A DNA stretch of 40,037 nucleotides. Source: Planctomycetia bacterium (lineage in GTDB: Bacteria > Planctomycetota > Planctomycetia > Gemmatales > Gemmataceae). Below are positions 7,472-17,400 of the stretch, one piece after another. The position numbers and the translations under genes are program-made. The stretch spans positions 1 through 40,037 of the forward strand of contig SYHD01000100.1 of the NCBI GenBank assembly GCA_005799265.1. The letters are read 5' to 3'. The first letter of the stretch is position 1, and each line of letters opens with the position of its first letter. The notes below the pieces were generated by a model. That model saw only the letters and a program-made list of their open reading frames with translations, did not search any database and was not told where the DNA came from.

Positions 7472-8083
7472 ATGCTCGGCATCAAACTCAATCCCAGCCA
7501 GTTTCTCGACCGCGTCGGCCAAGAACTCCGCAAGCTCGACACCGCTCCCGTGCAGGCCATGGCCGACGCCATTTACGCCTGCTACCAGAGCCGCAACACT
7601 GTCTTCGTCATCGGCAACGGCGGCAGCGGCTCGAATGCCTCCCACTTTTGCGAGGACCTCGGCAAGTGCACCCTGCGCCGCGAGGACTTCGACAACGATC
7701 AAAAAAAACGCTTGCGCATTCTTAGCCTAACCGACAACACGCCGTACATCCTCGCCTGGGCCAACGACGAAGGCTTCGACCGTGTCTTCTCCGAACAGCT
7801 CAAGAACCTGGCGAATCCCGGCGATTTGCTGATTGCGATCAGCGGCTCTGGCAACAGCCCGAACATCCTCCGCGCCGTCGACTGGGCCAACCGCAATCAC
7901 GTCGCGACATTCGCCTGCACCGGCTTCTCGGGCGGCAAACTCAAGGGCATGGCCCAGCAGTGCTTCCACGTCGCGCTGGACGACATGGGCATCGTCGAGT
8001 CGGTCCACCTGACGGCGTTTCACTGGATCGTCGACAATCTCCATGCCCGCATCGGCCTGGAAACGAATCCTTCGTATCGTTGA
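7472..8083 (+). CDS. SIS-domain phosphosugar isomerase/binding protein (GmhA-like)
   Basis: The 203-residue product is a single SIS domain. The sugar-phosphate-binding loop [14 protein letters not shown] lies around residues 45-58, and a second SIS signature, [12 protein letters not shown], around 122-133. Both are like those of sedoheptulose-7-phosphate isomerase GmhA and related phosphosugar proteins. I chose the ATG at 7472, preceded by AAGGA, over an upstream in-frame ATG (7352) whose extra 40 residues are Arg/Pro-rich and unlike the family. GmhA makes the heptose precursor of lipopolysaccharide, but no other heptose genes are nearby, so the substrate is open. The gene is divergent from the Sec-peroxiredoxin and precedes the permease pair in the same direction. 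Confidence 0.85.
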   Translation: MLGIKLNPSQFLDRVGQELRKLDTAPVQAMADAIYACYQSRNTVFVIGNGGSGSNASHFCEDLGKCTLRREDFDNDQKKRLRILSLTDNTPYILAWANDEGFDRVFSEQLKNLANPGDLLIAISGSGNSPNILRAVDWANRNHVATFACTGFSGGKLKGMAQQCFHVALDDMGIVESVHLTAFHWIVDNLHARIGLETNPSYR

Positions 8084-8099
8084 CCTCCGAGACTACAGG

Positions 8100-8288
8100 A
8101 TGCCCATCACCAGAACCTGCGCGTGCGGGCAGGCGCCGGATTTGCGCGGCGCGTTGGTCCGTCCAAAATGCGGCTTCGTATATTACGAAGTACCTGATGG
8201 GGACCGCGCATGTCCGCCGTGCCGAGCACAACCGTTTCGACTGATTCCGCCCGCGGCACCGCGCAGCACTATTGGTTCTGGGTCCTGA
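8100..8288 (+). CDS. Possible small zinc-ribbon-like protein
   Basis: A 62-codon frame directly after the SIS gene contains four regularly placed cysteines in the pattern CACG ... PKCGF ... CPPC, as in small zinc ribbons. Its 3' end overlaps the permease start by 79 bases in another frame, and the ribosome site is weak. It could equally be a truncated remnant or chance. I do not recognise a family. Confidence 0.25.
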   Translation: MPITRTCACGQAPDLRGALVRPKCGFVYYEVPDGDRACPPCRAQPFRLIPPAAPRSTIGSGS

Positions 8289-10252
8289 GCCTGCTGGGGC
8301 TGGATTATTTCAGCACGCTGGCGTATCAGCCGTCGATCACCTATCGCGAGACCGAACGGCTCGGACCGCTGGCGACCGCAGTGGTCGTGCTCATCACTCT
8401 CTTTGGCGCACTGCCCATTTATTGCTATTTGGCCGGCAAGTCACCCGACGGCCAGGGTTCGCTCGGCATCGTCGAAAAACTCATTCGCGGCTGGCGCGGT
8501 AAGACGGCCGTCCTCATCCTGCTCGGCTTTGCGGCCACCGACTTCACAATGCTCAAGTCGCTCTCGCTCGCCGACGCTTCCGTCCACGTCCTCAACAAGC
8601 ACGACGGCGAGCGCCTCAAGAGTGCCAAGCTCGCTTCCGGCTGGCTGCGGGAATGCGCGGACGAACACTGCGGCCAAGAAGTCGCCGACCACGTCAATGA
8701 GCAGCTCCTCGTCACCGTCGTGCTCGGCATCGTCTCCTTCTTTTTTTGGTTCGTGTTGCGCAAGGGTTTTGGCCGCAAGGTGATACTCTTGGCGGTTCCG
8801 CTGGTTGGGCTTTACCTTTTAATGAACGCCATCCTAATCGGTGTGGGGTTGTGGCAACTTTCGGAACATCGCGACCTGTTCACGAACTGGCTGGAACACC
8901 TCAAACGCGGCGAATTTTATGTTGGCCGCCCCGCGTACGGCGACGGCTGGACAACGGTCATCTTCTTCAGTCTGCTCGCGTTGCCCAACCTCGCGCTTGG
9001 CCTATCCGGGTTCGAGCTGAGCATGATCCTGATGCCGCAGGTCGAGGGCAAACCGGGCGAGCATCCGCCATGGACGCGCATTCGCAATACGCGCAAGGTG
9101 CTCATTGCGGCGGCGCTCGTGATGTCGATCTACCTGCTCGGCTCGGTCCTGGTGACGACGCTCTTGATCCCACACGAAGCGTTGGCGGGAGATGGGCTCG
9201 CCAACAATCGCGCCCTCGCCTATTTGGCGCACGGCGGCAAGCTTTCGATCAATGAGCCGCTCGCACCCGTGTGCGGCGTCGTCTTCGGCACGCTGTACGA
9301 CACGGTGACAGTGCTGATCCTGTGCCTTGCCGGGACAAGCGTCATGACGGCGTTGTCGGTGCTGTTGCCGCAGTTTCTGTTGCGCTTCGGCATGGAGTTT
9401 CGCTGGGCGCAGCGCTGGGGCGTACTGCTGATGCTGTTCGCGGCGATCAACACGGCGGTGACGATCTTCTTCCATGCCAGCGTGGAGGATCAACGCGGGG
9501 CGTATGCGACGGGCGTGCTGGTGTTGATGGCGTGCGCCGCAGTGGTGGCGACGCTTAACCTGCGACGTGAACACGAGGCTTGCGGCCTCGGCGTTTGGTA
9601 TCACATCGTCTTCGCGTTTCTTGCGTTGAGCGCTGTCCTCTTCGTGACGACGATGTTGGCGGTCGCGATACGTTCGGCGAGCGGCGTGGGGATTTCGCTC
9701 TGCTTCATCGCGGCCGTGCTGGCGATGTCGATCGTGTCGCGCGCATGGCGCGCGGACGAATTGCGTACAATCGGCTTTGACTTCAAGGACGAGCAATCGA
9801 ATTTCCTGTGGGAGAATCTGCGTCTGCAGGATTTCCCCGTGCTGGTTCCGCTGCGGCCCGGGCGTGTGAATCATGCCGCGAAGGAGGCGCAACTGCGCGC
9901 GGAGCACATGCTATCAACCGAATCAGACATCGTGTTCCTTGAAGTTCACGTGGACGATCCGAGCGATTTTTTTCAACGGTTGATGATCGAGGTCGTGCGC
10001 GACAACAATCGCTTCATCCTCCGCGTTACCAACTCGACGTCGCAGGCGCACGCCATTGCCGCCATCGCGCTGGAGATGTCGCGCCATAGCAAGCCGCCCG
10101 CAGTGATCTTCGGCTGGCCCGAACAGAACATGCTGGCGGCGAGCTGGAGCTACCTGGCGTTCGGCGAAGGCAATATCGCCTGGAAGGTCCGCGAGCTGAT
10201 CCACCACGCGGAGAAGGATTCCGCAAAGAGGCCGCGCGTGCTTGTCGGTTGA
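8210..10252 (+). CDS. Large APC-superfamily-like permease, copy 1
   Basis: The 680-residue product has many hydrophobic segments over residues 20-505, probably about twelve membrane spans, and a soluble C-terminal region of about 170 residues (from around 510). The N-terminal part holds DYFSTLAYQPSI and AGKSPDGQGS, both shared with the next gene and consistent with amino-acid/polyamine/cation-type permeases. The substrate cannot be read. GGGGA before the ATG supports the start. A hydrophilic stretch after the third span (residues 125-160, with ECADEHC) is absent from the paralog. It is followed 141 bases later by the paralog, so the pair arose by tandem duplication. The conserved soluble tail may be a regulatory cytoplasmic domain. 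Confidence 0.8.
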   Translation: MSAVPSTTVSTDSARGTAQHYWFWVLSLLGLDYFSTLAYQPSITYRETERLGPLATAVVVLITLFGALPIYCYLAGKSPDGQGSLGIVEKLIRGWRGKTAVLILLGFAATDFTMLKSLSLADASVHVLNKHDGERLKSAKLASGWLRECADEHCGQEVADHVNEQLLVTVVLGIVSFFFWFVLRKGFGRKVILLAVPLVGLYLLMNAILIGVGLWQLSEHRDLFTNWLEHLKRGEFYVGRPAYGDGWTTVIFFSLLALPNLALGLSGFELSMILMPQVEGKPGEHPPWTRIRNTRKVLIAAALVMSIYLLGSVLVTTLLIPHEALAGDGLANNRALAYLAHGGKLSINEPLAPVCGVVFGTLYDTVTVLILCLAGTSVMTALSVLLPQFLLRFGMEFRWAQRWGVLLMLFAAINTAVTIFFHASVEDQRGAYATGVLVLMACAAVVATLNLRREHEACGLGVWYHIVFAFLALSAVLFVTTMLAVAIRSASGVGISLCFIAAVLAMSIVSRAWRADELRTIGFDFKDEQSNFLWENLRLQDFPVLVPLRPGRVNHAAKEAQLRAEHMLSTESDIVFLEVHVDDPSDFFQRLMIEVVRDNNRFILRVTNSTSQAHAIAAIALEMSRHSKPPAVIFGWPEQNMLAASWSYLAFGEGNIAWKVRELIHHAEKDSAKRPRVLVG

Positions 10253-10333
10253 ATTTCAATGTCATTGCCTGCGCTGCCGACAAATATTAGGTGCGCTGGC
10301 GTCCAATGTGGTGCGACGCTACGCGTTGCAGCC

Positions 10334-10352
10334 CACGACGCGGAGCGTCGTG
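10334..10352. repeat. Dispersed hairpin repeat, copy 1
   Basis: CACGACGCGGAGCGTCGTG forms an 8-bp stem with a GGA loop. The same 19 bases, followed by GCYACA, recur at 35534-35552, also just outside a gene. It is probably a REP-like dispersed element. It lies between the two permease genes. Confidence 0.6.
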
Positions 10353-10393
10353 CTACAATAATTGATCAAACCCGTTGTGGAGCCTGCAAACGT

Positions 10394-12466
10394 ATGGACA
10401 ACTCGACGCAAGCGACGCCGACGAGCGAGGCAGCCGGCCACGAGCATCCCAAGAGTTTTTGGTTGTGGGTGATGTGCCTGACCGGCGTCGATTACTTCAG
10501 CACGCTCGGCTATCAGCCATCGATCGCGTTCGAGGCGACAGGACTATTGACGCCGTTCGCGACGATCATTCTTGTACTCGTGACGCTCCTCGGCGCCCTG
10601 CCCGTCTACTGCTATGTGGCCGGCAAATCGCCTAACGGCCAGGGATCGATCGCGATGCTCGAGCGGTTACTGCACGGCTGGGGCGGCAAGCTTCTGGTGC
10701 TGGTGCTTCTGGGTTTCGCGGCGACCGATTTCGTCATCACCAAGACGCTGTCCGCGGCCGACGCGGCTGCTCACGTCATCAAAAATCCGATGCTCGAAGA
10801 GTATTTCAAGGGAGGGCGCTGGCAGATCGGCATCACGTTCTTCCTCCTGTTGATGCTCGGCGCGACCTTCATGCGCGGGTTCAAGGAAGTCATCGGCATG
10901 GCGGTCGGCATCGTCGGCGTGTATTTGCTCCTCAACGTCATCGTCGTTGGCAGCAGTCTCTACTACGTCTGGCAAAATCCCATTTTCGTCGAGCGCTGGC
11001 TTGAGCAGGTCGGCGCGGGGAACTGGCACTTTGAACACCACTTTTCAACGGCTGCCAACCCCTGGCACATCGGTCTGATCTGCGTCGTCCTCTTTCCGAA
11101 GCTCGCTCTGGGCCTGTCCGGTTTCGAGACGGGCGTCGCCGTCATGCCGCTCATTCAGGGCGATGCAACCGATACGGAGGCCAATCCCGCGGGCCGAATA
11201 CGCAACGCCTGCAAGCTCCTTTTCTCAGCCGCGATCATCATGTCGCTGTTTCTGCTCGGCGCCTCGCTGGTCACAAGCACGCTCATTGCGCCGGAAGCTC
11301 TCATGAAGAAGACGGAGGCCAATCCCAATGGAGGCGGCGCGCACGATCGAGCGCTCGCCTATCTGGCCCACGGTGAGCCGATTCTCAGCAAGGAACCTGT
11401 CACGACCATCCAGCCGTTTTTTGGCGCCGCCCTGGGGATGACCCATGACGTGAGTACGGTTATCCGCCAGGAACGCGGCAGCGTCATCAATCCGCTCTTC
11501 GGCAGCGTCTTCGGCACAATCTATGACGTGAGCACGGTTGTCATCCTCTGGTTCGCGGGCGCCAGCGCCATGGCGGGCCTGTTGAACCTCGTGCCAAAAT
11601 ATCTGCCGCGTTACGGCATGGCCCCCAACTGGGCCAGCGCCATGCGGCCGCTGGTGATCCTCTTCACGATCGTCAATCTCTTCGTGACCTGGTATTTCGA
11701 CGCCTCGGTCGAGAAGCAAGGGGCCGCCTATGCCACGGGCGTACTCGTCTTGATGTCGAGCGCCTGCGTCGCCAGCCTGATCGATCGTTGGCGGGCACGC
11801 AGCGGCTTCTGGCTGGTGCGAATGCCGTGGATATTCGCCGCGATTACGCTGGTCTTTCTTTACACGACGCTGGCCAACATGATCGAGAAACCCGACGGCC
11901 TGTTCATCGCGATCTGGTTCATCGTGGCGACGGTGGTTTCCTCGATCGTCTCGCGCTATTTGCGCAGCAAGGAGCTTCGCTTTCAGGGTCTGGACTTCAT
12001 GGACGCGCAATCGCGCTTCCTGTGGGACAGCATGCGGATGCTCGAATTCCCTGTGCTGGTCCCCCATCGTCCGGGCGGCCGCAGCTTGCGCGAGAAGGAA
12101 GCGTCGATCCGCAAGGAACATCGCCTGGGGCCGGAGATTCCAGTGGTGTTCATCGAGGCGAACCTGGGCGATGTCAGCGACTTCTATCAAACGCCCTTGA
12201 TGGAAGTGAAGCAAGAGGAAGGCGTGTTCATCCTGCACATTCATCGTTGCGCTTCGATCGCGCACACCATCGCGGCTCTGGCGCTAGAGCTGTCGAAAGT
12301 TGGCTCGCCGCCGGAGATCCACTTCGGCTGGTCCGATCAGAACACTCTGGAAGCGAACGTCGGCTTTCTGCTTTTCGGCGAAGGCAACGTCCCCTGGCTG
12401 GTGCGCGAGTTGCTTTGCGATGCTCAGCCGAATCCCGAGTTGCGGCCGCGCGTGATTATCGGCTGA
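10394..12466 (+). CDS. Large APC-superfamily-like permease, copy 2
   Basis: The 690-residue product is a paralog of the preceding permease, sharing DYFSTLGYQPSI, AGKSPNGQGS, LLGFAATDF and the soluble tail (SRFLWDSMRMLEFPVLVPHRPG region). I chose the ATG at 10394 because residue 1 then matches the paralog's short hydrophilic start; the upstream extension covers the hairpin repeat. Residues 340-365 and 366-391 form a tandem duplication with a 26-residue period (FFGAALGMTHDVSTVI and LFGSVFGTIYDVSTVV); copy 1 has only one such unit. The duplication inserts a charged stretch (RQERGS) before a membrane span, so local topology may differ. A hairpin terminator follows. The transported substrate is unknown. 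Confidence 0.8.
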   Translation: MDNSTQATPTSEAAGHEHPKSFWLWVMCLTGVDYFSTLGYQPSIAFEATGLLTPFATIILVLVTLLGALPVYCYVAGKSPNGQGSIAMLERLLHGWGGKLLVLVLLGFAATDFVITKTLSAADAAAHVIKNPMLEEYFKGGRWQIGITFFLLLMLGATFMRGFKEVIGMAVGIVGVYLLLNVIVVGSSLYYVWQNPIFVERWLEQVGAGNWHFEHHFSTAANPWHIGLICVVLFPKLALGLSGFETGVAVMPLIQGDATDTEANPAGRIRNACKLLFSAAIIMSLFLLGASLVTSTLIAPEALMKKTEANPNGGGAHDRALAYLAHGEPILSKEPVTTIQPFFGAALGMTHDVSTVIRQERGSVINPLFGSVFGTIYDVSTVVILWFAGASAMAGLLNLVPKYLPRYGMAPNWASAMRPLVILFTIVNLFVTWYFDASVEKQGAAYATGVLVLMSSACVASLIDRWRARSGFWLVRMPWIFAAITLVFLYTTLANMIEKPDGLFIAIWFIVATVVSSIVSRYLRSKELRFQGLDFMDAQSRFLWDSMRMLEFPVLVPHRPGGRSLREKEASIRKEHRLGPEIPVVFIEANLGDVSDFYQTPLMEVKQEEGVFILHIHRCASIAHTIAALALELSKVGSPPEIHFGWSDQNTLEANVGFLLFGEGNVPWLVRELLCDAQPNPELRPRVIIG

Positions 12467-12477
12467 TTCACTTCCGT

Positions 12478-12524
12478 CACGCGAGCGCTAAACGGGGATG
12501 GCTCGATAGCCAACCGTTCGCGTG
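12478..12524 (+). terminator. Hairpin after the permease pair
   Basis: CACGCGA at 12478-12484 pairs with TCGCGTG at 12518-12524, with a nested TGGCT/AGCCA stem inside. It lies 12 bases after the stop codon. There is no strong T-tract, so termination is probable rather than certain. Confidence 0.45.
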
Positions 12525-12572
12525 CATCGTATCATTTAGTTGACGCGAATACACTCCTGCGCCGGTGCGTTC

Positions 12573-14285
12573 ATGCCGACGTTTACTCCCACGCAACTCA
12601 TCGACTGGCTGGCGAAAAACCTATTCCTCTCAAACTCGCAGGTGGACGAGTTGCGCGCGGTCATGGCCACTTTTCCTGATAGCCTTGCGCTGGCCAGGGA
12701 ACTGCTGCGCCGCGATTGGCTGACGGCCTTTCAGGTCAACCAGATCATGCGGGGTGAGCACGAGCAACTGAAGCTGGATGATTACCAATTGCGCGAACGC
12801 ATCGGCGAAGGAGCGATGGGGCAGGTCTACAAGGCGTGGAGCGTGCGCATGCGCTGCGTCGTCGCCATCAAGACCATTCGCAAGGAGCGCGTGCCCAGCG
12901 CCTTGACGTTGGAACGATTTCGTCGCGAGGTGCAGGCGGCGTCGCAGCTCGATCATCCGAACATCGCCTTCGTGCGCGATGCCGGCGAGGCGGACGGTAA
13001 GCCCTATCTGGTCATGGAGTACATCGATGGGTTCAACCTGACCGCACGCGTGAAGCAACGGGGCGCGCTGCCGGTGCATGAAGCGGTCGAGTATGTGCGC
13101 CAGGCGGCGCTGGGCTTACAGCACGCCCAGGATCGCGGCGTCGTTCATCGCGACATCAAGCCGTCGAACCTCATGGTGACGACGCTCAGGCTGGGGGACG
13201 ACACGCATCCCATCGTCAAGATCCTCGACTTCGGCCTGGCGCGCTATCAAAGCGAAGAGGATGCCGCAACTCGCCTGACGAAGTTGGGGAGCCTGCTGGG
13301 GACCGTCGATTACATCGCGCCCGAGCAAGCCCACGACGCGCGCAGCGCCGACATTCGCGCTGACATATATAGCCTGGGCTGCAGTTTGTATTTCATGCTG
13401 ACAGGGCAGCCGCCGTTTTTGGGCGGCAGCATCGTGGAGCGAATCGGCCCACGTCTGTTGGGGGAGCCGCCGTGGGTGCGCTCGCTGCGCCCGGAGGTAT
13501 CGCCGGCGCTCGAAGGTCTGCTGCGCAAGATCATGGCGCGGCGGCCCGAGGATCGCTACCAGACGCCGATCGAGGTCGCGACTGCGCTCGCTCCGTTTGC
13601 CGTGCCGCAAACGGAAGCGCCGGCGTCTGGAGTCGTGATGGCCATGCCGGTATCGCCCGATGCGATCATTGTCGGCGAGGTGCCGATGGCGCTGCCGATC
13701 GGGGCGCCGCCCGCGCCTATTACCGCAGCGATAATGAATCAAGCACCGCCGGAACATCCGGCGCCATTCGACATGCCGGCGTCTGGGCTCGATAACATGC
13801 CGCCGCGTATTCGACCAGGCAAGAAGCCGTTTCCCATCAAGATCGCGCTGTTAGCAGGCGGCGGAATCCTCCTGTTGTTGTCGCTGTGCTTGGGAGTCTG
13901 GCTTGCGAACTTCCTTTGGCGCGGCGGTGGAAATTCGGGAAGCAAGACCGGCTCCATCGAGATCACCGAGGCCAAGCTCTCCGTCCCAGATGGCACGCTG
14001 CGCCACCTCGATCGCAAATTCGTCCTCGTCAAGTTCAAGCGCAGCGGCTTCCGAGGACCGGTAATCGTGAAAATCAAGAACCTGCCCGACGGCATCACCT
14101 GCGAAGACAAGACGCTGGACGAAAAGGACCGCCAAACGGACATTGCGCTCAACGTCTCCGCGCTCACCAAGGCGCCGCTCGAACAGACGATTCGCGTCAT
14201 CATCGAGAGTGAGCGGGAGGGCGTCAGCGCCGAGGCGCCTCTGCAAATTCGGGTGGTCACGGGCAAGAAAATCAAGAAGGGCTGA
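12573..14285 (+). CDS. Membrane-anchored Ser/Thr protein kinase (PknB-like)
   Basis: The 570-residue product begins with a planctomycete-type module of about 68 residues (WLTAFQVNQIMRGE). A full Hanks kinase domain follows, about residues 71-340: glycine loop GEGAMGQV (78-85), Lys100 in VAIK, HRDIKPSN (192-199), DFG (219-221) and the APE-like APEQ (249-252). A Pro/Ala-rich linker follows, then one membrane span (about 423-445) and an extracytoplasmic domain of about 125 residues. All catalytic residues are present, so it should be active. The ATG at 12573 was preferred to an upstream TTG because it starts next to the family module. It lies between the permeases and a secreted propeller protein; its signal and targets are unknown. 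Confidence 0.93.
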   Translation: MPTFTPTQLIDWLAKNLFLSNSQVDELRAVMATFPDSLALARELLRRDWLTAFQVNQIMRGEHEQLKLDDYQLRERIGEGAMGQVYKAWSVRMRCVVAIKTIRKERVPSALTLERFRREVQAASQLDHPNIAFVRDAGEADGKPYLVMEYIDGFNLTARVKQRGALPVHEAVEYVRQAALGLQHAQDRGVVHRDIKPSNLMVTTLRLGDDTHPIVKILDFGLARYQSEEDAATRLTKLGSLLGTVDYIAPEQAHDARSADIRADIYSLGCSLYFMLTGQPPFLGGSIVERIGPRLLGEPPWVRSLRPEVSPALEGLLRKIMARRPEDRYQTPIEVATALAPFAVPQTEAPASGVVMAMPVSPDAIIVGEVPMALPIGAPPAPITAAIMNQAPPEHPAPFDMPASGLDNMPPRIRPGKKPFPIKIALLAGGGILLLLSLCLGVWLANFLWRGGGNSGSKTGSIEITEAKLSVPDGTLRHLDRKFVLVKFKRSGFRGPVIVKIKNLPDGITCEDKTLDEKDRQTDIALNVSALTKAPLEQTIRVIIESEREGVSAEAPLQIRVVTGKKIKKG

Positions 14286-14430
14286 CGCTGTCGAGGAATC
14301 ATCAAATCATCGCTCGAAGACAAAAGAAGTCGGGACGTGAAGTACCGGCTTTTCTCTTGCCTTCTTTGCACGACACGTCAACATAGGCCACGAGTACGTA
14401 ATTTCGCCGCGTCAACCTCTGGGTATCATC

Positions 14431-17400
14431 ATGTCGTACCAAACGCTGAATCGCTGGATCGTCGCCAACTTCTTCGTCCTCGCGCTTGCGCTCGCGGGTC
14501 TCGGACAGCAATCGGCGGCTCAGCCCGATGGTGAAGTCGCCCAGGCCGTTGACTCCGCGTCGATCGATTTGAGCAAGCTCCTCGCCTGGCGTTCGATCGG
14601 CCCCGCCAATATGAGCGGGCGCGTCACGGCCCTCGCCGTCTTCGAGGCCGATCCGTCCTGCTATTACGTCGCCACCGCATCGGGCGGGTTGCTCAAGACG
14701 ATCAATAACGGCTCCACCTTCGAGCATCAGTTTGACAAAGAAAAGACCGTATCCATCGGCGCCGTTGCGGTCGCTGCGGCCAACCGAAACCTCGTCTGGA
14801 TCGGCACCGGCGAAGCCAACCCGCGCAATAGCGTCTCCTACGGCGACGGCGTCTATCTCTCGACCGATGGCGGCAAATCGTGGAAGAATAAAGGCCTGAG
14901 CAAGAGCTTCCAGATTAGCCGTATCGTCATCCATCCCAAGAATCCGAACATCGTCTACGTCGGCGCCCTCGGCCGGCTCTATGGCCCCAACGAAGAACGC
15001 GGCCTGTTCAAGACGACCGACGGCGGCAAGTCGTGGGAGAAAGTCCACTACGTCAATGACAAGACCGGCGTCATGGATATCGTCATGAGTCCGACCGATC
15101 CCGACACGCTCATCATCGCCACCTGGGAACGGCAGCGCGACGCGTTCGACAGCTTTCGCGGCGACGCCAAACCTCCCATCGCCGCGGATGTCTACGCTCC
15201 CGCCAAGGTTCACGGCGAAGGAGGCGGCGTCTTCAAGACAACCGACGGCGGCAAATCGTGGACACGCATCACCAAGGGACTCCCCACTGCCAGGACGGGC
15301 CGCATCGGACTCGACTGGCATCAGAAGAACGCCAAGTTGCTCTACGCCGCCATCGACACCGAATACGCCGGCAAAGGGCTGCCGCCGGCGACGGTCATCA
15401 TCGGTATCACTCCGGAGAACACGCCCAATGGAGTCACCATCGGTACGATCAGCAAGGACGGCCCGGCCGCGAAAGCGGGATTGAAAAAAGGGGATCGCCT
15501 GATCCGCTTCGACGGCAACGCCATCAAGAACGCGAATCAAGTCCCGGTCTTGCTGCAAGGACGAAAGCCGGGCGAGAAAGCCAAGATCGCTTTCGAGCGC
15601 GGCGGCGAAATGAAGGAGGTCGAGCTTACGCTAGCCCCACGCCCCATCGACCCGGAGCAGCGCGGCTCCCTTGGCGTCTCGATCGAACCCGCGGAAGGCG
15701 GCGTGACGCTTACCGAAGTCAACGAAAACGGCGCCGCGGCCAAGGCGGGACTCAAGCCGGGGGACATCCTCCTCGCCGTGGATGGCGTCAAATCGCCCGG
15801 CATGCAAAAGATCCTCTTCGCCAAGAAGCCCGGCGACAAGATCACCGTCACCTACCAACGCGGCAAGGAAAAGAAAGACGTGCAAGTGACGCTCGAGGCA
15901 TTCTCCGCGGCGACGGCCGATCGCCCCTACGCTGGTCGGCTTGCCGGGCAGGTCGAAAACGTGCAAGACCGCCAGGGCCCCGAAGGCGACAACACCGGCG
16001 GCGTCTACAAATCCAGCGACGGCGGCGATTCCTGGACGCGCGTCAACAGTCTCAACGAACGTCCCTTCTATTTCTCCGTCGTCAAGTCCGATCCCTCCGA
16101 TGAGAAGATCGTCTACTTCCTCGGCATCAACTTCTATCGCTCCACCGACGGCGGCAAGACCTTCGACGCCAAGGGGATCAACAAGGGCATCCATTCCGAC
16201 CATCACGATCTCTGGATCAATCCGAAAGACGGCCGGCACATGGTCCTCGGCACCGACGGCGGCTGGTACGTCACCTACGACCGGGCCGCGAACTGGGAAC
16301 ACTTCAACCACTTCGCGCTCGGCCAGTACTACCACGTGACGACTGACAATCGCAAGCCGTACAACGTCTACGGCGGCTTGCAGGACAACGGCACTTGGGG
16401 CGGGCCATCGCACTCGCTGCGTTTGAGCGGGCCGACCAACTCGGACATCCGCTTCATCAACGGCGGCGACGGCTTCGTGTGCCGGGTTGATCCGCTCGAT
16501 CCCGATCTCATCTACGGCGAAAGCCAGGACGGCAGGATGATGCGCCGCAACCTGCGCACCGGCCAAAGCTGGAGCATCACGCCGAAAGCCCAGCCCGGAC
16601 TGGAAAAGTATCGCTTCAACTGGAACACGCCATTTATTCTGTCGCAGCACAACCCGCACATCTTCTACTGTGCGGGCAACTACGTATTTCGGTCGGTCAA
16701 TCAAGGTGCCGACCTGAAGCCGATCTCGACGGAGATCACGCGCACCAAGCGCGGCAGCGCCACCGCTATCGAGGAATCGCCGAAGAACCCCGACGTTCTG
16801 TGGGTCGGCACCGACGACGGCGCCGTGCACGTGACGCGCGATGGCGGCAAAACCTGGTCCAATCTGACCGACAAGTTCAAGGCCGCTGGCTTGCTTGGCC
16901 CGCGTTGGGTCGCCTCGATCGAGCCGTCGCGCGCCGTCACCGGCCGCTGTTATGTCGTCTTCGACGCCCACCGCTCCGACGACGATGAGCCATACGTTTT
17001 CGTCACCGAAGATTACGGCAACACGTGGCGCTCGCTGCGCGCCAATCTGCCGACCGGCTCGACGCGAGTCCTGCGCGAGGATCGCAGCAATCCCGACTTG
17101 CTCTATCTCGGCACCGAATTCTCGATCTTCGCCTCGCTCGAGCGCGGCTCGTCGTGGACAAAGATCAACGGCAACGCGCTGCCGACCGTCGCGATTCACG
17201 AGATTGCCCAGGCGACGACCGCGCCGGAGATCGTCGTCGCCACGCATGGCCGCAGCCTGTGGGTGCTCGACGTGGCGAGTCTGCGCCAAATCAAGAAAGA
17301 CGACCTCACCGCGAAGACGACGCTTTTCGCGCCGGCGCCGTTGACGCTCTGGCGACTCGACACGACGCGCGAGGGGATGTTCCGCACCGGCACGCACATC

